Assembly: GCF_000499385.1 (NCBI RefSeq)
Contig: NW_013654457.1
Location: 62,001 to 126,000, forward strand
DNA: 64,000 nucleotides
Reading direction: 5' to 3'
DNA from: Eimeria necatrix
Lineage: Eukaryota; Apicomplexa; Conoidasida; Eucoccidiorida; Eimeriidae
Both the position numbers and the translations under genes were made by a program. Below are positions 37,192 through 50,700 of the stretch, in pieces. How positions within the stretch are numbered: the first letter of the stretch is position 1; the number at the start of each line of letters is the position of its first letter. The notes below the pieces were generated by a model that saw nothing but the letters and a program-made list of their open reading frames with translations, was not told the origin of the DNA and made no database searches.

Positions 37192-37333
37192 ACGGGCAGT
37201 GGGAGCTAGAAATATGGGGGGCTTCGCGCTATGTGACAACGGGCGGTGGAAGCTAGAAATATGCGGGGGCCTCGCGCTATGTGACAACGGGCGGTGGAAG
37301 CTAGAAATATGCGGGGGCCTCGCGCTAAGTGAC
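37192..37333. repeat. Three tandem copies of a 47-48 bp unit
   Basis: Units start at 37192, 37239 and 37287. Copies 2 and 3 are nearly identical and copy 1 has diverged. The array lies 80 bp upstream of the Ser/Arg-rich gene's chosen ATG, so it sits in the likely 5' UTR or promoter. The 48-bp period keeps a frame open on the minus strand (SARPPHISSFHRPLSH repeated), which may be fortuitous. Confidence 0.9.
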
Positions 37334-37714
37334 ACCTATGTCACTTGCAGAATCTGAAATCGCGGCAACAGATATGGCAGCACGACAAACTCAGCAAGAG
37401 CAAGACAAGCCTGTACGGGCATTACCCAGTTTGCGTGGGGTGAAGGACGTCGCTGACGGTGAGGCTGGCGCGGTCGCATGCCCGATGCACAGAAATACGA
37501 GTCCAGGAGAAGCCCAACGACAAGACTCAATGCTTACTTTCCCGCATTGAACGCAGCGTACACTATAGGCGGCGCGAGCCCCCATGGGGGGTCTCATCTA
37601 TCAGCGCCCACGATATGCGTATAATGGATAGCAGCAGAAGAGCTAGCTACCGCTGAGGCTGCGAAAGCAATACGCCTGTCCTGATGTCGCTTTGAGAAAA
37701 GCTTGGTTGCCTTT

Positions 37715-37954
37715 CTACTCGCTTGAGGGAACAGGAGGGGAACTACGTGCCTCCCGCTGACACTGTTGCTGCTGCCGCCACTGCTGCTGTTGCTGTTGTT
37801 CATAAAACCGTTGTGGCCGGTTACGCGTTGGTGCGGTGAAAAGCGTTGCGCTATTGGGTCCGCTGTGAAGAATTTCTGCGTGCAGGCATGAGACGGGAGA
37901 GAGCGCGCTTGAAGCAGATACCAAGATAAAAAGTGAGGGCTGAAGTTTCAACAT
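37715..37954 (-). CDS. Small putative secreted protein, Gln-rich
   Basis: This 79-codon ORF starts at ATG 37954 with a convincing signal peptide (MLKLQPSLFILVSASSALS, likely cleavage after HA near residue 26). A short variable region and a Gln-rich tail (FYEQQQQQQWRQQQQCQ) encoded by CAG/CAA follow. It may continue by splicing into the overlapping frame at 37594-37803. No domain is recognised. The ORF is short and could be an exon of a longer gene or fortuitous. Confidence 0.35.
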   Translation of the reverse strand: MLKLQPSLFILVSASSALSPVSCLHAEILHSGPNSATLFTAPTRNRPQRFYEQQQQQQWRQQQQCQREARSSPPVPSSE

Positions 37955-38562
37955 ACAAAAATCACTCCTCTATCATCGCCCTCAAGTTTACTGCTGATTG
38001 CGTTAGTGAAGTTACTACGTTTTCCTCCTGCGGCTAAGTAGGGATTTGGTTGGCTGGGGCTGTTGCTGCTGAAGCCCTTGCAGCTGCTGCTCGTGCAGCT
38101 TCTCCCCGCTTGCACTGGCGGACTGAGAGGTGGTTCCTGTCCCTGTGGCGTTGCAATTCATGCTTACAACAAAAAAATCGCGAGCAAAGTATTTAGTTTC
38201 TTTATAAAGCTGCTTTGTGGGACCTTAATTACGCAAGCATCTCCCCACAAGGTGGAACCAGAGGAGGGCGTGGCGTGGGCTTCGCAGGCAGCAGGTCTGT
38301 TCGCTTGCTTCGCGGTTTGGTTAGGCTCTTGCGAGCGTGACCTATGTTGTTGACCGTTTTCGCCTCTTCATATTTTTAGGGCTTATCGTCTTTTCTCAAG
38401 TCGATTCTGCAGTGTCTTCTGCCCGTTTTGGTTGGTGCTAATCGCGTATCTGAGCGACGGACGGTGGCCTGCGGGGACCTCTGTGGGGTACGCAACTGTA
38501 AATACAGGGTGGGCATAAGAACTCCAGGTGCAGGACTAAGTTTTTTTTTTTATATTGTGAAG

Positions 38563-39549
38563 ATGGATGCTACCGATTCTGTAACAACGAAGTCAGGTGT
38601 TTGCGGCGTGGAGGTGGACTCTGGCATAGTGCCAAACTCTTCGAAACGGTCCTTGGGCTTTTCACTTGGCCGCATCATCCCGTCATATCCTGTGCGTGTG
38701 GCGATGCACGTTTTAAGTTTATTGGCGGTATGTTTAGTGGCTGCGAACTCGCTCACCGGCACAGCAACGATACGTGGGTCATTCTGCAACAACACCGACA
38801 TTGCACTGCCTAAGAAGAAGGGCTCGATCAACTTGGGGCAGCTCATGACTCTCTCGTTCGTCGCTCCATCCTTGATCATCATCTTGGTTGAGCTGCTTAT
38901 CGCTGTGGTGAGGGTGACTGAGGATAAGGAAGCGCGGATGAAGAGCAACGTGACTATGTTTGGCTGGACAGTGCCGCAGTACATTGTGGATATGTACAAG
39001 TACTTGGGTGGGTTCGGCTTTACTATGGCCACTGCATGGTTGTTCGCGGATTCTTTGAAGTGCTTCGTTGGTTCTCTGCGCCCTCACTTTTTCGATGCTT
39101 GCAAACCTGATTGGAGCAAGGTTAATTGCAAGGGAGAGAACGGGGAGTACATCTATGTCGAGGACTTCCACTGCACGAATGACCCTCACAGAGTCGAGGA
39201 TGCCCGCCGGTCTTTCCCCTCAGGTCACAGCACGTACACCATGTGCGGCATGCTTTTCGGGGTCCTCTACTTGCAGGCTCGTTTCCGCTGGCACCAGCGT
39301 CAAACTGCCCCTAAGCGCCGCATGAGAAAGGACCAGGGTGCATTTGGAGCCTTCGTCGAGCAACTTTTCTGGGTGGCACAGGCCCTTGTTCCGATTCTTC
39401 AGGCAATGATGTTGCTGTTGGCCCTCTATGTGCCAGCAACTCGTGTTCTGGAGCACTTCCACCACGTCCGCGATGTCTGCACTGGGATGCTGCTCGGTGG
39501 CTGCGTCGCCATTTTCGGGGCCTTCTTCATCATCGATTTGAGGGATTGA
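38563..39549 (+). CDS. PAP2-family lipid phosphate phosphatase (copy 1)
   Basis: PAP2/LPP enzymes are integral membrane phosphatases that dephosphorylate phosphatidic acid and related lipid phosphates. This is an intronless 328-codon ORF starting at ATG 38563 (AAG ATG G context). The open frame extends upstream only with a TTG start. All three catalytic motifs are present: KCFVGSLRP (KxxxxxxRP), RSFPSGHST (PSGH) and TRVLEHFHHVRD (RxxxxxHxxxD). Hydrophobic spans include VAMHVLSLLAVCLVAA, TLSFVAPSLIIILVELLIAV and a C-terminal pair after ILQAMMLLLAL, consistent with the six-TM fold. A poly-T tract (38541-38551) lies just upstream of the ATG. It is paralogous to the gene 1.7 kb downstream on the same strand. 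Family is certain, substrate unknown. Confidence 0.95.
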   Translation: MDATDSVTTKSGVCGVEVDSGIVPNSSKRSLGFSLGRIIPSYPVRVAMHVLSLLAVCLVAANSLTGTATIRGSFCNNTDIALPKKKGSINLGQLMTLSFVAPSLIIILVELLIAVVRVTEDKEARMKSNVTMFGWTVPQYIVDMYKYLGGFGFTMATAWLFADSLKCFVGSLRPHFFDACKPDWSKVNCKGENGEYIYVEDFHCTNDPHRVEDARRSFPSGHSTYTMCGMLFGVLYLQARFRWHQRQTAPKRRMRKDQGAFGAFVEQLFWVAQALVPILQAMMLLLALYVPATRVLEHFHHVRDVCTGMLLGGCVAIFGAFFIIDLRD

Positions 39550-41262
39550 GGGATTGATATGAGAAGCACGGCCGCTATTTTTCCAAGTACATGTGGTACA
39601 GAGGCTGTACTATGTCTGATGCATAGCAGATGCTTATCTGTCCTCCATTTTTTTGTGTAATGCATCATGATGTGGCACGCACGTTGTGCGTCCTAGGCTT
39701 TCAGACTTTTTCTGCTCGTTCCATGGGCATAATGCTGTGCCGGCGGCGCCGCGCATGCGGATTTATTTGGAGTCCGTCATTCGCGCAGCATCGGATGCGT
39801 TGCATCTTGTAGTTTTGCGTATGAATCGTTGTCAAGATAGAGGGCCCTTCCCCTCTGTAGGCGAATTGTCCACATTTTTTTTCCAGCCGATTGGCAATGA
39901 ACATGCAGTTTTTTTTTGTAGGCTATGGGAAGCCTTTTTGGCGCCGAAGCAGCCAACGCCGGGCCAGCTGTTTTTATACGAACCAATTTTTTTCTGACTT
40001 TCTCAGCGCTTTTTGTTTTCCTTGTTGCGGCTGCAGTAGGCAAGGTAGTTTCGGTCTTGAAATGCTCGTTCTCAGTATCACAGTTGCTGCTGTAGGCAGG
40101 GTATTTCTGGTCTTAACTGGTTTTAGAGACTTTCGGGGCGTTTTCTACCCAGCTGTTACCCTCAGCTAATACGCTTTCCGTAGTGATTTCTAGCGTCTGC
40201 TATTGCTCTTTGAGTTTGTAGACTTTAGGCGGCGTACTGTTCTCAAGGGTTCTTGGAACTGGGTGTACGTGATGTGTGGCGTCTTGGCGTCGCTTGTGCG
40301 ACAGTGACTGCCGTAGGGTGGCGTCTTGGCGTCGCTTGTGCGACAGTGACTGCCGTAGTTTATATATATCTACGTTATGTGCGTTGTGTACCTTGCGTCG
40401 CACATAGGTGGGCCGTAAAGACACGCCGAGCATGCATCAAGGGGGAGTGCGATGTTGTTTATACTGCCTATATGTGGTGTATATGCATGGAAACAATTTA
40501 GATGATGTAAAAAGCACTGGAGAAACGTGGAACAGTAATGCTGACAGTAATGCTGCTTTCTGTGGTCCATGGGCTGATCAATAGCATTAGTGAGGTATTT
40601 GAGTAGTAGTGGCTGGTCAGGGTGCTTTTCAGTGTATACCAGTGGAGAAATTAATAATGCAAACTCTAGTTTATACATTTGCAGTGTCATACGGCTGCAT
40701 CCTTGACCGCACTGTTGCGGTGCTTGACTGGTGGTCCGGCAGAAGAAAACTGTGACGTTCGTGCTCATCACTGTTCCGTTGTTCTCTAGAAAGTTTATAT
40801 CTTTGGGTAGGTATTCAACAGAGTTTTACATTGTTTTCTTGTTGTAGCTTTCCTTGGGTAGGCCTAAGACACTTGCTCAGGGCTGCTTCACCGAAAGGTG
40901 AGCGTGGTTTGCAGTGTTCGTCCACTGCTTTGGACCGACTTGCTGAGAAATAGGACAACAACGGGAGCTTTGGCGGTACTTTGAACACAAAATGAAGAAC
41001 TTTTAAGCCTGGAATTGCTTCGGGCGTATTTAGTTCATCCGTTTGCGTTTTATGAAGGCTGGCGTGGTTTCCGAGCACGGGTCGGCCGCCTCTATCTTTT
41101 TAACGTTGGAAGTTGTTCGAATGTTGTTTCCCTTTCATCTGAATGCATAACTTGCAGATGCGTTGATTTCTGTGGCAATCCAACACATTAGTGGTCAGGC
41201 CCCTGCGAGGTCATTCGTTTTTTCACTGGCAGCTCGTGATAACAAACTGCTGCGGCGCAGTG
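39550..41262. other. Spacer between the two PAP2 genes
   Basis: This holds no ORF with coding character. Several poly-T runs occur (39878-39888, 39910-39917), plus a 42-bp tandem repeat and a short TA run near 40358. It presumably contains the 3' UTR of copy 1 and the promoter of copy 2. Confidence 0.5.
40276..40358. repeat. 42-bp tandem duplication between the PAP2 genes
   Basis: Two copies (40276-40317 and 40318-40358) are identical over at least 40 bp. Confidence 0.9.
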
Positions 41263-42303
41263 ATGGTTTTGCACGAGCCTGATCCCACGATAACTTACTC
41301 CATTGACATTAGAAATGGAGGTAGCTCTGTTGGGCGCACCCAGGAGCTTTCGTTGCCCCCCGCCCTTGACGCCTCCACTTCACTTTCTTCCTCCCCTCAG
41401 TTTTCGTGTGCTCCCACTCGGCAGCGTCGTCGCCCGTACTTTTTGAGAATTTGCATTCACCTTGTGACATGCATTATCCTCCTGGTCTGGTCTCTTGTAT
41501 TGTTGCCGAAGCCACCTGTAGTCCGAGGGGCTTTTTGCAACAACACTGAAATATCGGCTCCATACCAAAAGGAGTCGGTGTCTTCCCTTGGAGTTTTCGG
41601 TATTTGTTTCGGTATCCCATTCTTCCTTGTAGCCACAGTTGAGCTGCTTTTTTCTGCTGTCCGCTCGACTCGCGAAGAAAGTCAGGAGGAAACAGGCGTA
41701 ACGCTCTTCAACAGGAAGCTGTCGCGGACGCTTGTTGATCTCTACAAATACTGGGGAACCTTAGCTGTCTCACTTAATCTTACTTTTTTGTTGACAAATG
41801 CGCTGAAGGCGGCGGTCGGGTCACTGCGCCCTCACTTTTTGGACGTTTGCAAACCTGACTGGAGCCAAGTGGCTTGCAAGGACTCCACGGGCGAGAGATA
41901 TGTGTATGTTGACAACTTCCACTGCACCGGAGATCCAAAGCTCATGGAAGAAGCCCGGCGCTCATTTCCGTCAGGCCACAGCAGCTGCACCGTGTGTGGG
42001 ATGCTGTTCGGTGTGCTGTACCTACACTTCAGGTTCTCAAGCCAAAGACAGTCCACAGGCCGCTGTAGTGAGGTGCCTCTGAAGCGTGGTCGAAAGAGTG
42101 CCATTGTGGAACAAGTCTATTCGGCGTTTCAGGCACTGGTTCCGTTCCTGCAAGCCATAATGCTGCTAGTTGCTTTGTATGTACCAGCAACTCGAGTGCG
42201 GGAGAACTTCCACCACGGCAGGGACGTTGCTGCGGGGATGGCAATCGGTGTTCTTAGCACACTCTATGGCTTTTTCCTTGTCTTGAATGTAAATGGTCGT
42301 TAG
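41263..42303 (+). CDS. PAP2-family lipid phosphate phosphatase (copy 2)
   Basis: This is an intronless 346-codon ORF from ATG 41263 (MVLHEPDPTITYS). The frame is open upstream but only with a GTG. The catalytic motifs are intact: KAAVGSLRP, RSFPSGHSS and TRVRENFHHGRD. The central block is strongly similar to copy 1 (RPHFLDVCKPDWS, DNFHCTGDP, CGMLFGVLYL). The N-terminal cytoplasmic part is longer and unrelated, and the C-terminus lacks the acidic end of copy 1. The two genes arose by tandem duplication and have since diverged, so they may differ in stage or membrane. Function beyond lipid phosphate hydrolysis is inference. Confidence 0.95.
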   Translation: MVLHEPDPTITYSIDIRNGGSSVGRTQELSLPPALDASTSLSSSPQFSCAPTRQRRRPYFLRICIHLVTCIILLVWSLVLLPKPPVVRGAFCNNTEISAPYQKESVSSLGVFGICFGIPFFLVATVELLFSAVRSTREESQEETGVTLFNRKLSRTLVDLYKYWGTLAVSLNLTFLLTNALKAAVGSLRPHFLDVCKPDWSQVACKDSTGERYVYVDNFHCTGDPKLMEEARRSFPSGHSSCTVCGMLFGVLYLHFRFSSQRQSTGRCSEVPLKRGRKSAIVEQVYSAFQALVPFLQAIMLLVALYVPATRVRENFHHGRDVAAGMAIGVLSTLYGFFLVLNVNGR

Positions 42304-42903
42304 TGTTGTTAATTTGCCCGCTTGCCGCCGTGCAGGCGCCCACCAGGACAGGTACTGTACATTTGGTGCAAAGTTAACATCGAAAGAATGCGCCTGTTGG
42401 CGTGAGATGTTCGGTCGCCGTCCATGGCGTTTTGCGGGGGCTTTTTGCGCGGATTTTTGTGAAGGCGCGGGCTGAATGGTTCCGGTTCACGTCAGCTTCT
42501 CTGCTGAATGCGGCAGGGACTGAAATGTTTCTTTGAGCACCCTTCCCATTAATGTGTGCATGTGCATTGTTGCTCAAGGGGGAGTGGCAAATAGGTGACA
42601 TAACCGTAGTGGGAAGCCAGCCAGGGGAGTCAAGGAGCCTACATTAGCCTCGACCCAGTGCTCGGATGACAGTAGTAGACTTTGCAGTCACCGTAGACAG
42701 TGCACATACAGAACTTGGAAAGTTTTGTTTGCTCAGTCGTAACTGCAGAGGTCTTGCGGATAAATTGGCAGGGAACCTCATTAAAAATGCATTGTTGCGT
42801 CGTCTGTCTGCCACATCAAACCGATTGCGGGCAGCAGCTCGACGGGCACGACGCTACTCTTCTTGTGGGTTACTTGGCCAGCATAAGCAAGCAGTGCATT
42901 ACT

Positions 42904-44773
<1,870 letters not shown>

Positions 44774-46040
44774 TTTGTCGTCGCTGCAAACGCAGCAGCG
44801 ACAGAATCTTCTCTTGATAAGGGAAAAGACAATATGAACCCCATATGGAGAAGAACTAGTAACGATAAGGACGCCTCACAGGGGTATACATCAAGGAGAC
44901 ACCGGAAACCCAAATTGGGTCTCCTAGCGACTGTTGAGACTCTCGCTTCATTTTAAAAGACGTTTACAAGGCAAATGTTCTACTTGAGACAAAAAAATCA
45001 TAATAGACAGCAGCCGCTCTCTACGAAAAAGCGTATTGCACAAAGCAATCATCGAGGCAGTCTTTAGCGTGCGGGGAGGTTCTGCATTACCTATAAGGAG
45101 TTTCCACCTACAAGACGTCACAAGAACTAAAATAAACGTATTTAAAGACTTAGTTTTAAAGCGTTCAAGGCAGCAAAGCGGGACTCTGAGCAAAAAGGGC
45201 CCCAAGACCTACCGAGGGCCCCGACCTTGCGCCGTGGCGCGAATGCTGCATGCATTATTTTGTACGTTTAAGTCTACAGCGCCTCCGGGTTTATGGCAGG
45301 CTCGAAAAATTTGCACAAGTATATTTAGAGGGGCGCGTAAGCGTGGATATACAGTCCCCACTACACTGCAACTTCGCCGTCTATCTTTCTAGACTAACGC
45401 CCTGTTCCCCAAGCAAGTATACCGTAGTCAGTGCCCCTACAGTTGCATTTGTTTGGGCGTCTTTGAATTTGTCCTTCATGTGCCGAACGTATGCAAGTTT
45501 CTTCACTAGGCCAACTTGGGGTGCCGTCCGGCCCCCGCTCTACTGAACGAACTGAATTGAGAATATTAACTGAGCCGCTTAAAGAACGAACAAAAGAAAG
45601 CTCGCATATATAGGTATATGCGATACCCACCATCTCAGGGTTACTTCTGGCCATGTGCAGCCTGTTCCAGTAGCTAGAAAGCCTTGCATGTTTTCTCAAG
45701 CCCCAAACAATCCGCAGAAGTGGATATATTCACGCAGCTGTCACTGGCAAGCCCTTCACTACTGCTAAACTGCATCGGGAGACAACAATGTGGGACGAAT
45801 CAGAAGAGCAGACATCATGACAACTGGCTGTACTGCGTTGACGTTGGTGTTCTTAAACTTCAGTGTTTCCGTTACTGAAATTCTCCACCTGCCTCCCTCT
45901 CTTCACTCCTATTGCTGCTCTACCAGTGCAACAACAGCTACACCACGAGCGCCGCTGCTATCTTTTGCAGGACGCCGTCATACTGGGAAAAATGGGTTCA
46001 GTTGTTGCTTCGTTCACTGCCGCAGATGATGCATTTGCTG
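44774..46040. other. Intergenic region, no supported gene
   Basis: This lies upstream of adenylate kinase and downstream of the three-TM gene. Short ORFs only. A small perfect hairpin (arms of about nine bases) is at 45601-45622. Confidence 0.45.
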
Positions 46041-46832
46041 TTACTGCTGCCGCTGTGTTCGCTGGCAGCACCCAGCTGCCCATGCTGCAATCCTAAGGGT
46101 AGTTGTTGCGAAGCAGAATGAGACGAAAAAGAACGAGCAGCGCAAGAGGTGAGGCTTAACTGCTGCAGCTGCTTTTGGCGCTGCAACGACTGCCCGTAGC
46201 AGCCATGGCCTTTGAGATCCGTGGCTGGGTCCAACTGGGGAGGCGAGAAGTTTCGCCGTTCCTCTCCAGATGTCTCCTGGAGTGCTTCCATGCTGCTGCA
46301 GCTGATCTGCAACCGACAGAACCAGAAGTAGAGGCAACGGCAGGTAGAGAAGCGCACTGCAGATGGCACACAACACTGTCCAACTCGTTGGGCCGTAGGG
46401 AAAGCCGAGGGCTTCAAACAGATAGTACGGAGATGCTTCCTCCCGCAAAATAGTGTTCACGGCAGCGCCGACTCCAAGAAATGCGCAAAGCAAATCTAGC
46501 CACGTCCTCATGCTGCGGGTTGTGCCCCTGCTGATGCTGCTGCTGCTGCTGTCGGCAACATTTAATTCTGCTGCACTCTTTGGGACCCCGCGGCCAGCAT
46601 CGACCCCGGCCCGTTCCCGCGGCTCATTTTGGTTGCTTTGCTCGCCTGTGCTGGTGTTGCTGGCTGCTGCAGCGCCAATGCCCTGAACTATCCGCATACG
46701 CTGGGCTTGTCGCGCCAGCAGACGTTCCTGTCTTGCTGCTGCCCTCTGACGCAGGAGGGCAGTCGCGTCTTGCTGCTGCTGTTGCTCCTGTGACGCGTCC
46801 GCCGGAAGTGAATCAGTCTTCGGCGCCTCCAT
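46041..46832 (-). CDS. Three-TM membrane protein, possible GET2/CAML-like receptor
   Basis: This is a single open exon of 263 codons from ATG 46832. The longer open frame upstream begins only with GTG. Residues 15-21 are a Gln run. Residues 24-50 are a strongly basic helix (LLRQRAAARQERLLARQAQR). A Ser/Asn-rich linker follows. Hydrophobic segments are at about 111-129 (WLDLLCAFLGVGAAVNTIL), 151-175 (TVLCAICSALLYLPLPLLLV) and 232-256. An N-terminal basic cytosolic motif followed by three C-terminal TMs is the layout of GET2/CAML, the ER receptor for tail-anchored protein insertion. The resemblance is architectural plus the RRxR-type motif only. An unrelated membrane protein is equally possible. 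C-terminal splicing cannot be excluded. Confidence 0.55.
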   Translation of the reverse strand: MEAPKTDSLPADASQEQQQQQDATALLRQRAAARQERLLARQAQRMRIVQGIGAAAASNTSTGEQSNQNEPRERAGVDAGRGVPKSAAELNVADSSSSSISRGTTRSMRTWLDLLCAFLGVGAAVNTILREEASPYYLFEALGFPYGPTSWTVLCAICSALLYLPLPLLLVLSVADQLQQHGSTPGDIWRGTAKLLASPVGPSHGSQRPWLLRAVVAAPKAAAAVKPHLLRCSFFFVSFCFATTTLRIAAWAAGCCQRTQRQQ

Positions 46833-47737
46833 AACTGCAGTCAGATTGTTTTGGAGACTGCTCTGGGCATGTGAGTTGGTGTCGGGCGCGGCACAGGCAA
46901 CACCAGGGGCAGTAGCCAGAGCAGGCGGGGCGTTACCCACTAACAGGCACACTGTAGGCCTCTCTGTTAGAGAACAGACGCATGAAGCTCCGGAAATAAC
47001 TAAAGCCGCCTGCGCCTTCTTCTAAACAAGCCCTGCATGCCGAGGAGCAGCAGCAGCGGCCGCTACTGATGAGGCTGCTACAGCTGCGGTAACGCTGGCC
47101 TCCTCCTTGCACTTTATTTCTAGGAATTGTGTTACATTCATGTAGTTTTTGTAGATTCGCAGCAGCAGCTGCTGCTGAACGGCCTCTGCTGCTCGTGCAG
47201 TAGCAGCAAGAGCAGCAGCAGCAGCATCAAGTCAATGATTGGCCTGAGCTTCGCCATTTTTCCGGCACCACTTGATGGCTTTTATTGAATTTTATGCCTG
47301 TTTATTTGCTCTGTGAATCCAGACGTGACCTCGGTCCCGCTGCAGCAGTAACAGCTGCAGCAGGGGCAATGGCTTTGCAACAAGGCCAGGTACCTACGCC
47401 TTTTTTCCTACCGTTTCCAAGTGCTTTCGCTGTAGGATCTGACCATTGAATACACCTAGCAGAGGCATCAGCTACAGAACTTCAGTAGTACGCACGGCAA
47501 CTAACGCCGACATACTAGAAGCTACTGCAGAAGAAACTTCATTTTCGGCGGAAACTTCCAGACGCCAGAGGACTCTGCCCAGTACTAAAACAGTTTATGT
47601 AATGCAAACGCGGAAGCGAAGGAGCGCGCAATGCACAGAAGCAGCAGTAGCGTGCGCGGGGTCGTGAACAACTTCATAGTGAGGGCCGGGTTTGGCAACA
47701 GCAGCACGAACAGCAGGATCAACAGCAGCAAGCGCAA
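46833..47737. promoter_or_regulatory. Divergent 5' region shared by two genes
   Basis: This separates the start of the minus-strand three-TM gene and the start of the plus-strand hydrolase, so both promoters and 5' UTRs are expected here. It contains GCA/CTG-rich tracts (about 47040-47230) and no supported ORF. No specific promoter motif was identified. Confidence 0.4.
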
Positions 47738-50700
47738 ATGGGGTCCGCGCTGAGTACCGGGAAGCATCCCCTAATAGATTCGTCTTTGGTATTTCCAGCC
47801 CCCCCATCTTCATACAGCTGCAGCAGCGATGGCTTGTTGCTGCTTCGTTCCCGGTTTGCTATTACTTCGGGATCTCCTGCGGCAGTGCCAGCGTTCCTTG
47901 TGGTTCCTTCTCCACAGTCTCACCTTAAGCTTGCTGCAGCCCTAAGGACAGCTCGACTAGCTGCTGCTGCTGCTGAAGCAGCAGTCGCTGCTGCTGCTGC
48001 AGCAGGTGGCCTCCCTCCCCAGCAGCAGCCGCGCCGTCGGAGCAATATAGAAGGGATATGCGCACCTCCAGCCGCAGTGGCAAGGACAGAGCTGAGTGAT
48101 GGAGAAACCGAGCGGCAGCAGCAGCTGTTCCAGCAACTGGAACAAAGGAGGAAGGAGCTGCAGCAGCACATGCTAGTGCTGCAGCAGTTGCAGCGAGAGC
48201 AAAGGCAGCAGCGGGTCCTGCGCCGCAGACAGACGCGCAAGGCCTTGACTTCACAGGCTGAAGAACCAGCAAGTACGGCAGCAGAAGCAGAAGGTGGAGA
48301 AGCAGAAGCAGCAGCATCGGTAGTCGCTGCTGCTGCTCTTACAATCAATTCAGCAGCGGATACTCCTGTTTCTCAGAGGGAGTCATTCCTTCTCTCAACA
48401 AGTTCAGAAGCAGGGGAAGCGAGCGCAGCAGCAGCAGGTGACGCAGTGTTGACAGCAGGAAAGAGTGGCAGCTACTGGGACACAGAAGCCACGGGAGGCG
48501 GTGGAGGCAGCGACTATTGCATTCTTTACTTCCATGGAAACGCGTGCGATGCCAACATGGTCCGAGGGTGGCTGCAAGTTGTCGCAGACGAGGTGCTCAT
48601 TTGCAGCTGTTGCCGCTGGTACTGCAAGTGCCATTACTGCTCGCGCCGCTGTTGCCGTCGGCAGTAGTGCTGCTGCTACTTCGGAAGCTTGCTGTGACAC
48701 TGCTTTTACCAGTGCTGTTGGAAGCTCATTCATCTGGACTGAGTGCGTCTTTGGCTCTCTCTGTCTCGGTGCCTGCTGCTCCCTATATTTTTGTTTTCTC
48801 TAACAAACACACGCGTTGTTCTTGTGTACGTTCTTTAGTTGGGCATCCCTATTCTGGTATTTGAATACCCGGGCTATGGCCTCCTCTCGGGTATTGCGTC
48901 TTCTTCTTCCGGAATCGACCGCTGTGCCAAGGTCGCTCTGGAGTTTCTCGTAGAGCAGCTACAGTTTCCCCCGGAAAAGATCATCCTTTGTGGCCGGTAT
49001 GAACCATCAGCCCTAAAGAGCCAGCCTTCTATCCTAGAGCACTAAACTAAACAACCAAGCCCTTTACTGGGAGTTCTCGGCTCGCTTTTACGCTAAAGAG
49101 CGACATTTTACCGGACAGCAGAGGGGCCGCAAGCCACTGGCTTAGATCGCTGCCTCGATTTCAATGCTTCAAGGTTTATGGCACTTTGCATTGACCTGGA
49201 GGTGTAGCGCTTAGGGTTTGCCTGCAGGTCTATAGGGACAGGCCCTGCTGCTTTTCTCGCCTCTCGCTTGGCCAAGTGCAACTTGCAGCTGGGCGGTCTC
49301 GTGCTCATATCTCCTTTTGCGTCCATGGCGGTAAGAACCTGTGTCACAGACGATTACAGGCAGCTAGCGGGCGATCGCTCATACCAGGTGCTATTCCATT
49401 TAGCTGAAGACAATCTGCCCATTGGAAGACGCATTTGACGGCTCTTCGGCGTTTTATAAAATGTCAAGACACTTAAAAATTAGAAAAGTCTGCCTCTCTG
49501 TTAAGAGGCATTTGCTTTCATGTGAGTTCTTATTCTTGTACACTGTCACTGCAGGCCCTTGCAGCCGATATGGCGGACTTGCCTGAACCGTTGGCACGGC
49601 TGGTGGTGACTCATCATTGGGACACAGAGGCGGCCCTGAAGCAATGTCAGGGGCTTCCCCTCTGCGTCATTCACGGACAGGAAGTCAGCGCTTTTGTTGC
49701 TGAATCTGCTGGTGCCGCTAATGCCGCTATCTGACTTGATGCTGCTTCTCTTGTTTCGGAATGTGCTTCCACTTTGGTTTCACAGCGTCGCGTCTGAGCT
49801 CGCGTCTTCGTCAGGTTTCTACTTTGAAACAGTTTCTGTTGGTTCTGCTGATGCTTTCTCAGGACGAGATAATTCCAGTGTCACACTCTCGCCGTTTGCT
49901 TTCGAGTGCGCTTCACGCTGCTGCCCTGCGAGTGTCTCATCTTCCACCTCATGCGGACCATTCAATTGGCTTAGAGCCTGCTGGTGGGTCTTGACTGCTG
50001 CTGCTGCTGCTGCTATGGCTGGATGTATTTCTGCTGTGGGAATGTTCACTTCTCTAGTAGGCTGGCTGCAGCATTGTGAACTAAACCAGCTGTTAAGCGT
50101 CGGTTGCTGTGATTGTTGTCGTTTACTAATGCAGCAATGAGGGAGGAGGTACTGCAGCCGCTGCAGCTATTTCTCCGTAAGGTTCGGTGTGCTGCTCGCC
50201 TGAGGAGGCAGCAACAGCTTCACCACAAGAAACACCTTGAGGCACAAGCAAGGAGAGCAGCAGCAGCGAATGCAGCAGCCACTGCGGTTGCGGCTGCTGC
50301 TGCTGACTCCCTTGTGGGTCACCTCCAACCCCAAGTATCCCGGCTGCTTCGTGAAAGGACCAGCTGCGTTGGCAGATGGCAATCTCAGCAGCAGCATGAG
50401 GGGCAGCTCAAGCACCAGCAGCGACAGCAGCAATGTGGTAAGGCAGCATCAGTAAGTTGCGACGCGGTGAGGTATTCTTCGAAGACCTCTGGTGCGCAGA
50501 GCAGCACAGATAGGAGCAGCAGCAGCACTAAACGATGCTTTTCAGTAAAAGGTCGCCTGACGAGCCCGCTTACTATGCAGTCAGCTGCATTCTCACTGCA
50601 CCACCGGCCTCAACACTTGGAGCACATGCAACAGCAGCAGCCGTTGCGCCGCCGATCCTTGAAGCTTGTTCGTTCGAGTATGCTTGAAGTAGACAGCAGC

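Noticed and set aside
38428..38562. N-terminal extension of PAP2 copy 1
   Set aside because: The extended frame begins with TTG, which is not expected as a start in this organism. ATG 38563 has a good context and precedes the first TM. The GTG extension of copy 2 (41191) was dropped for the same reason.
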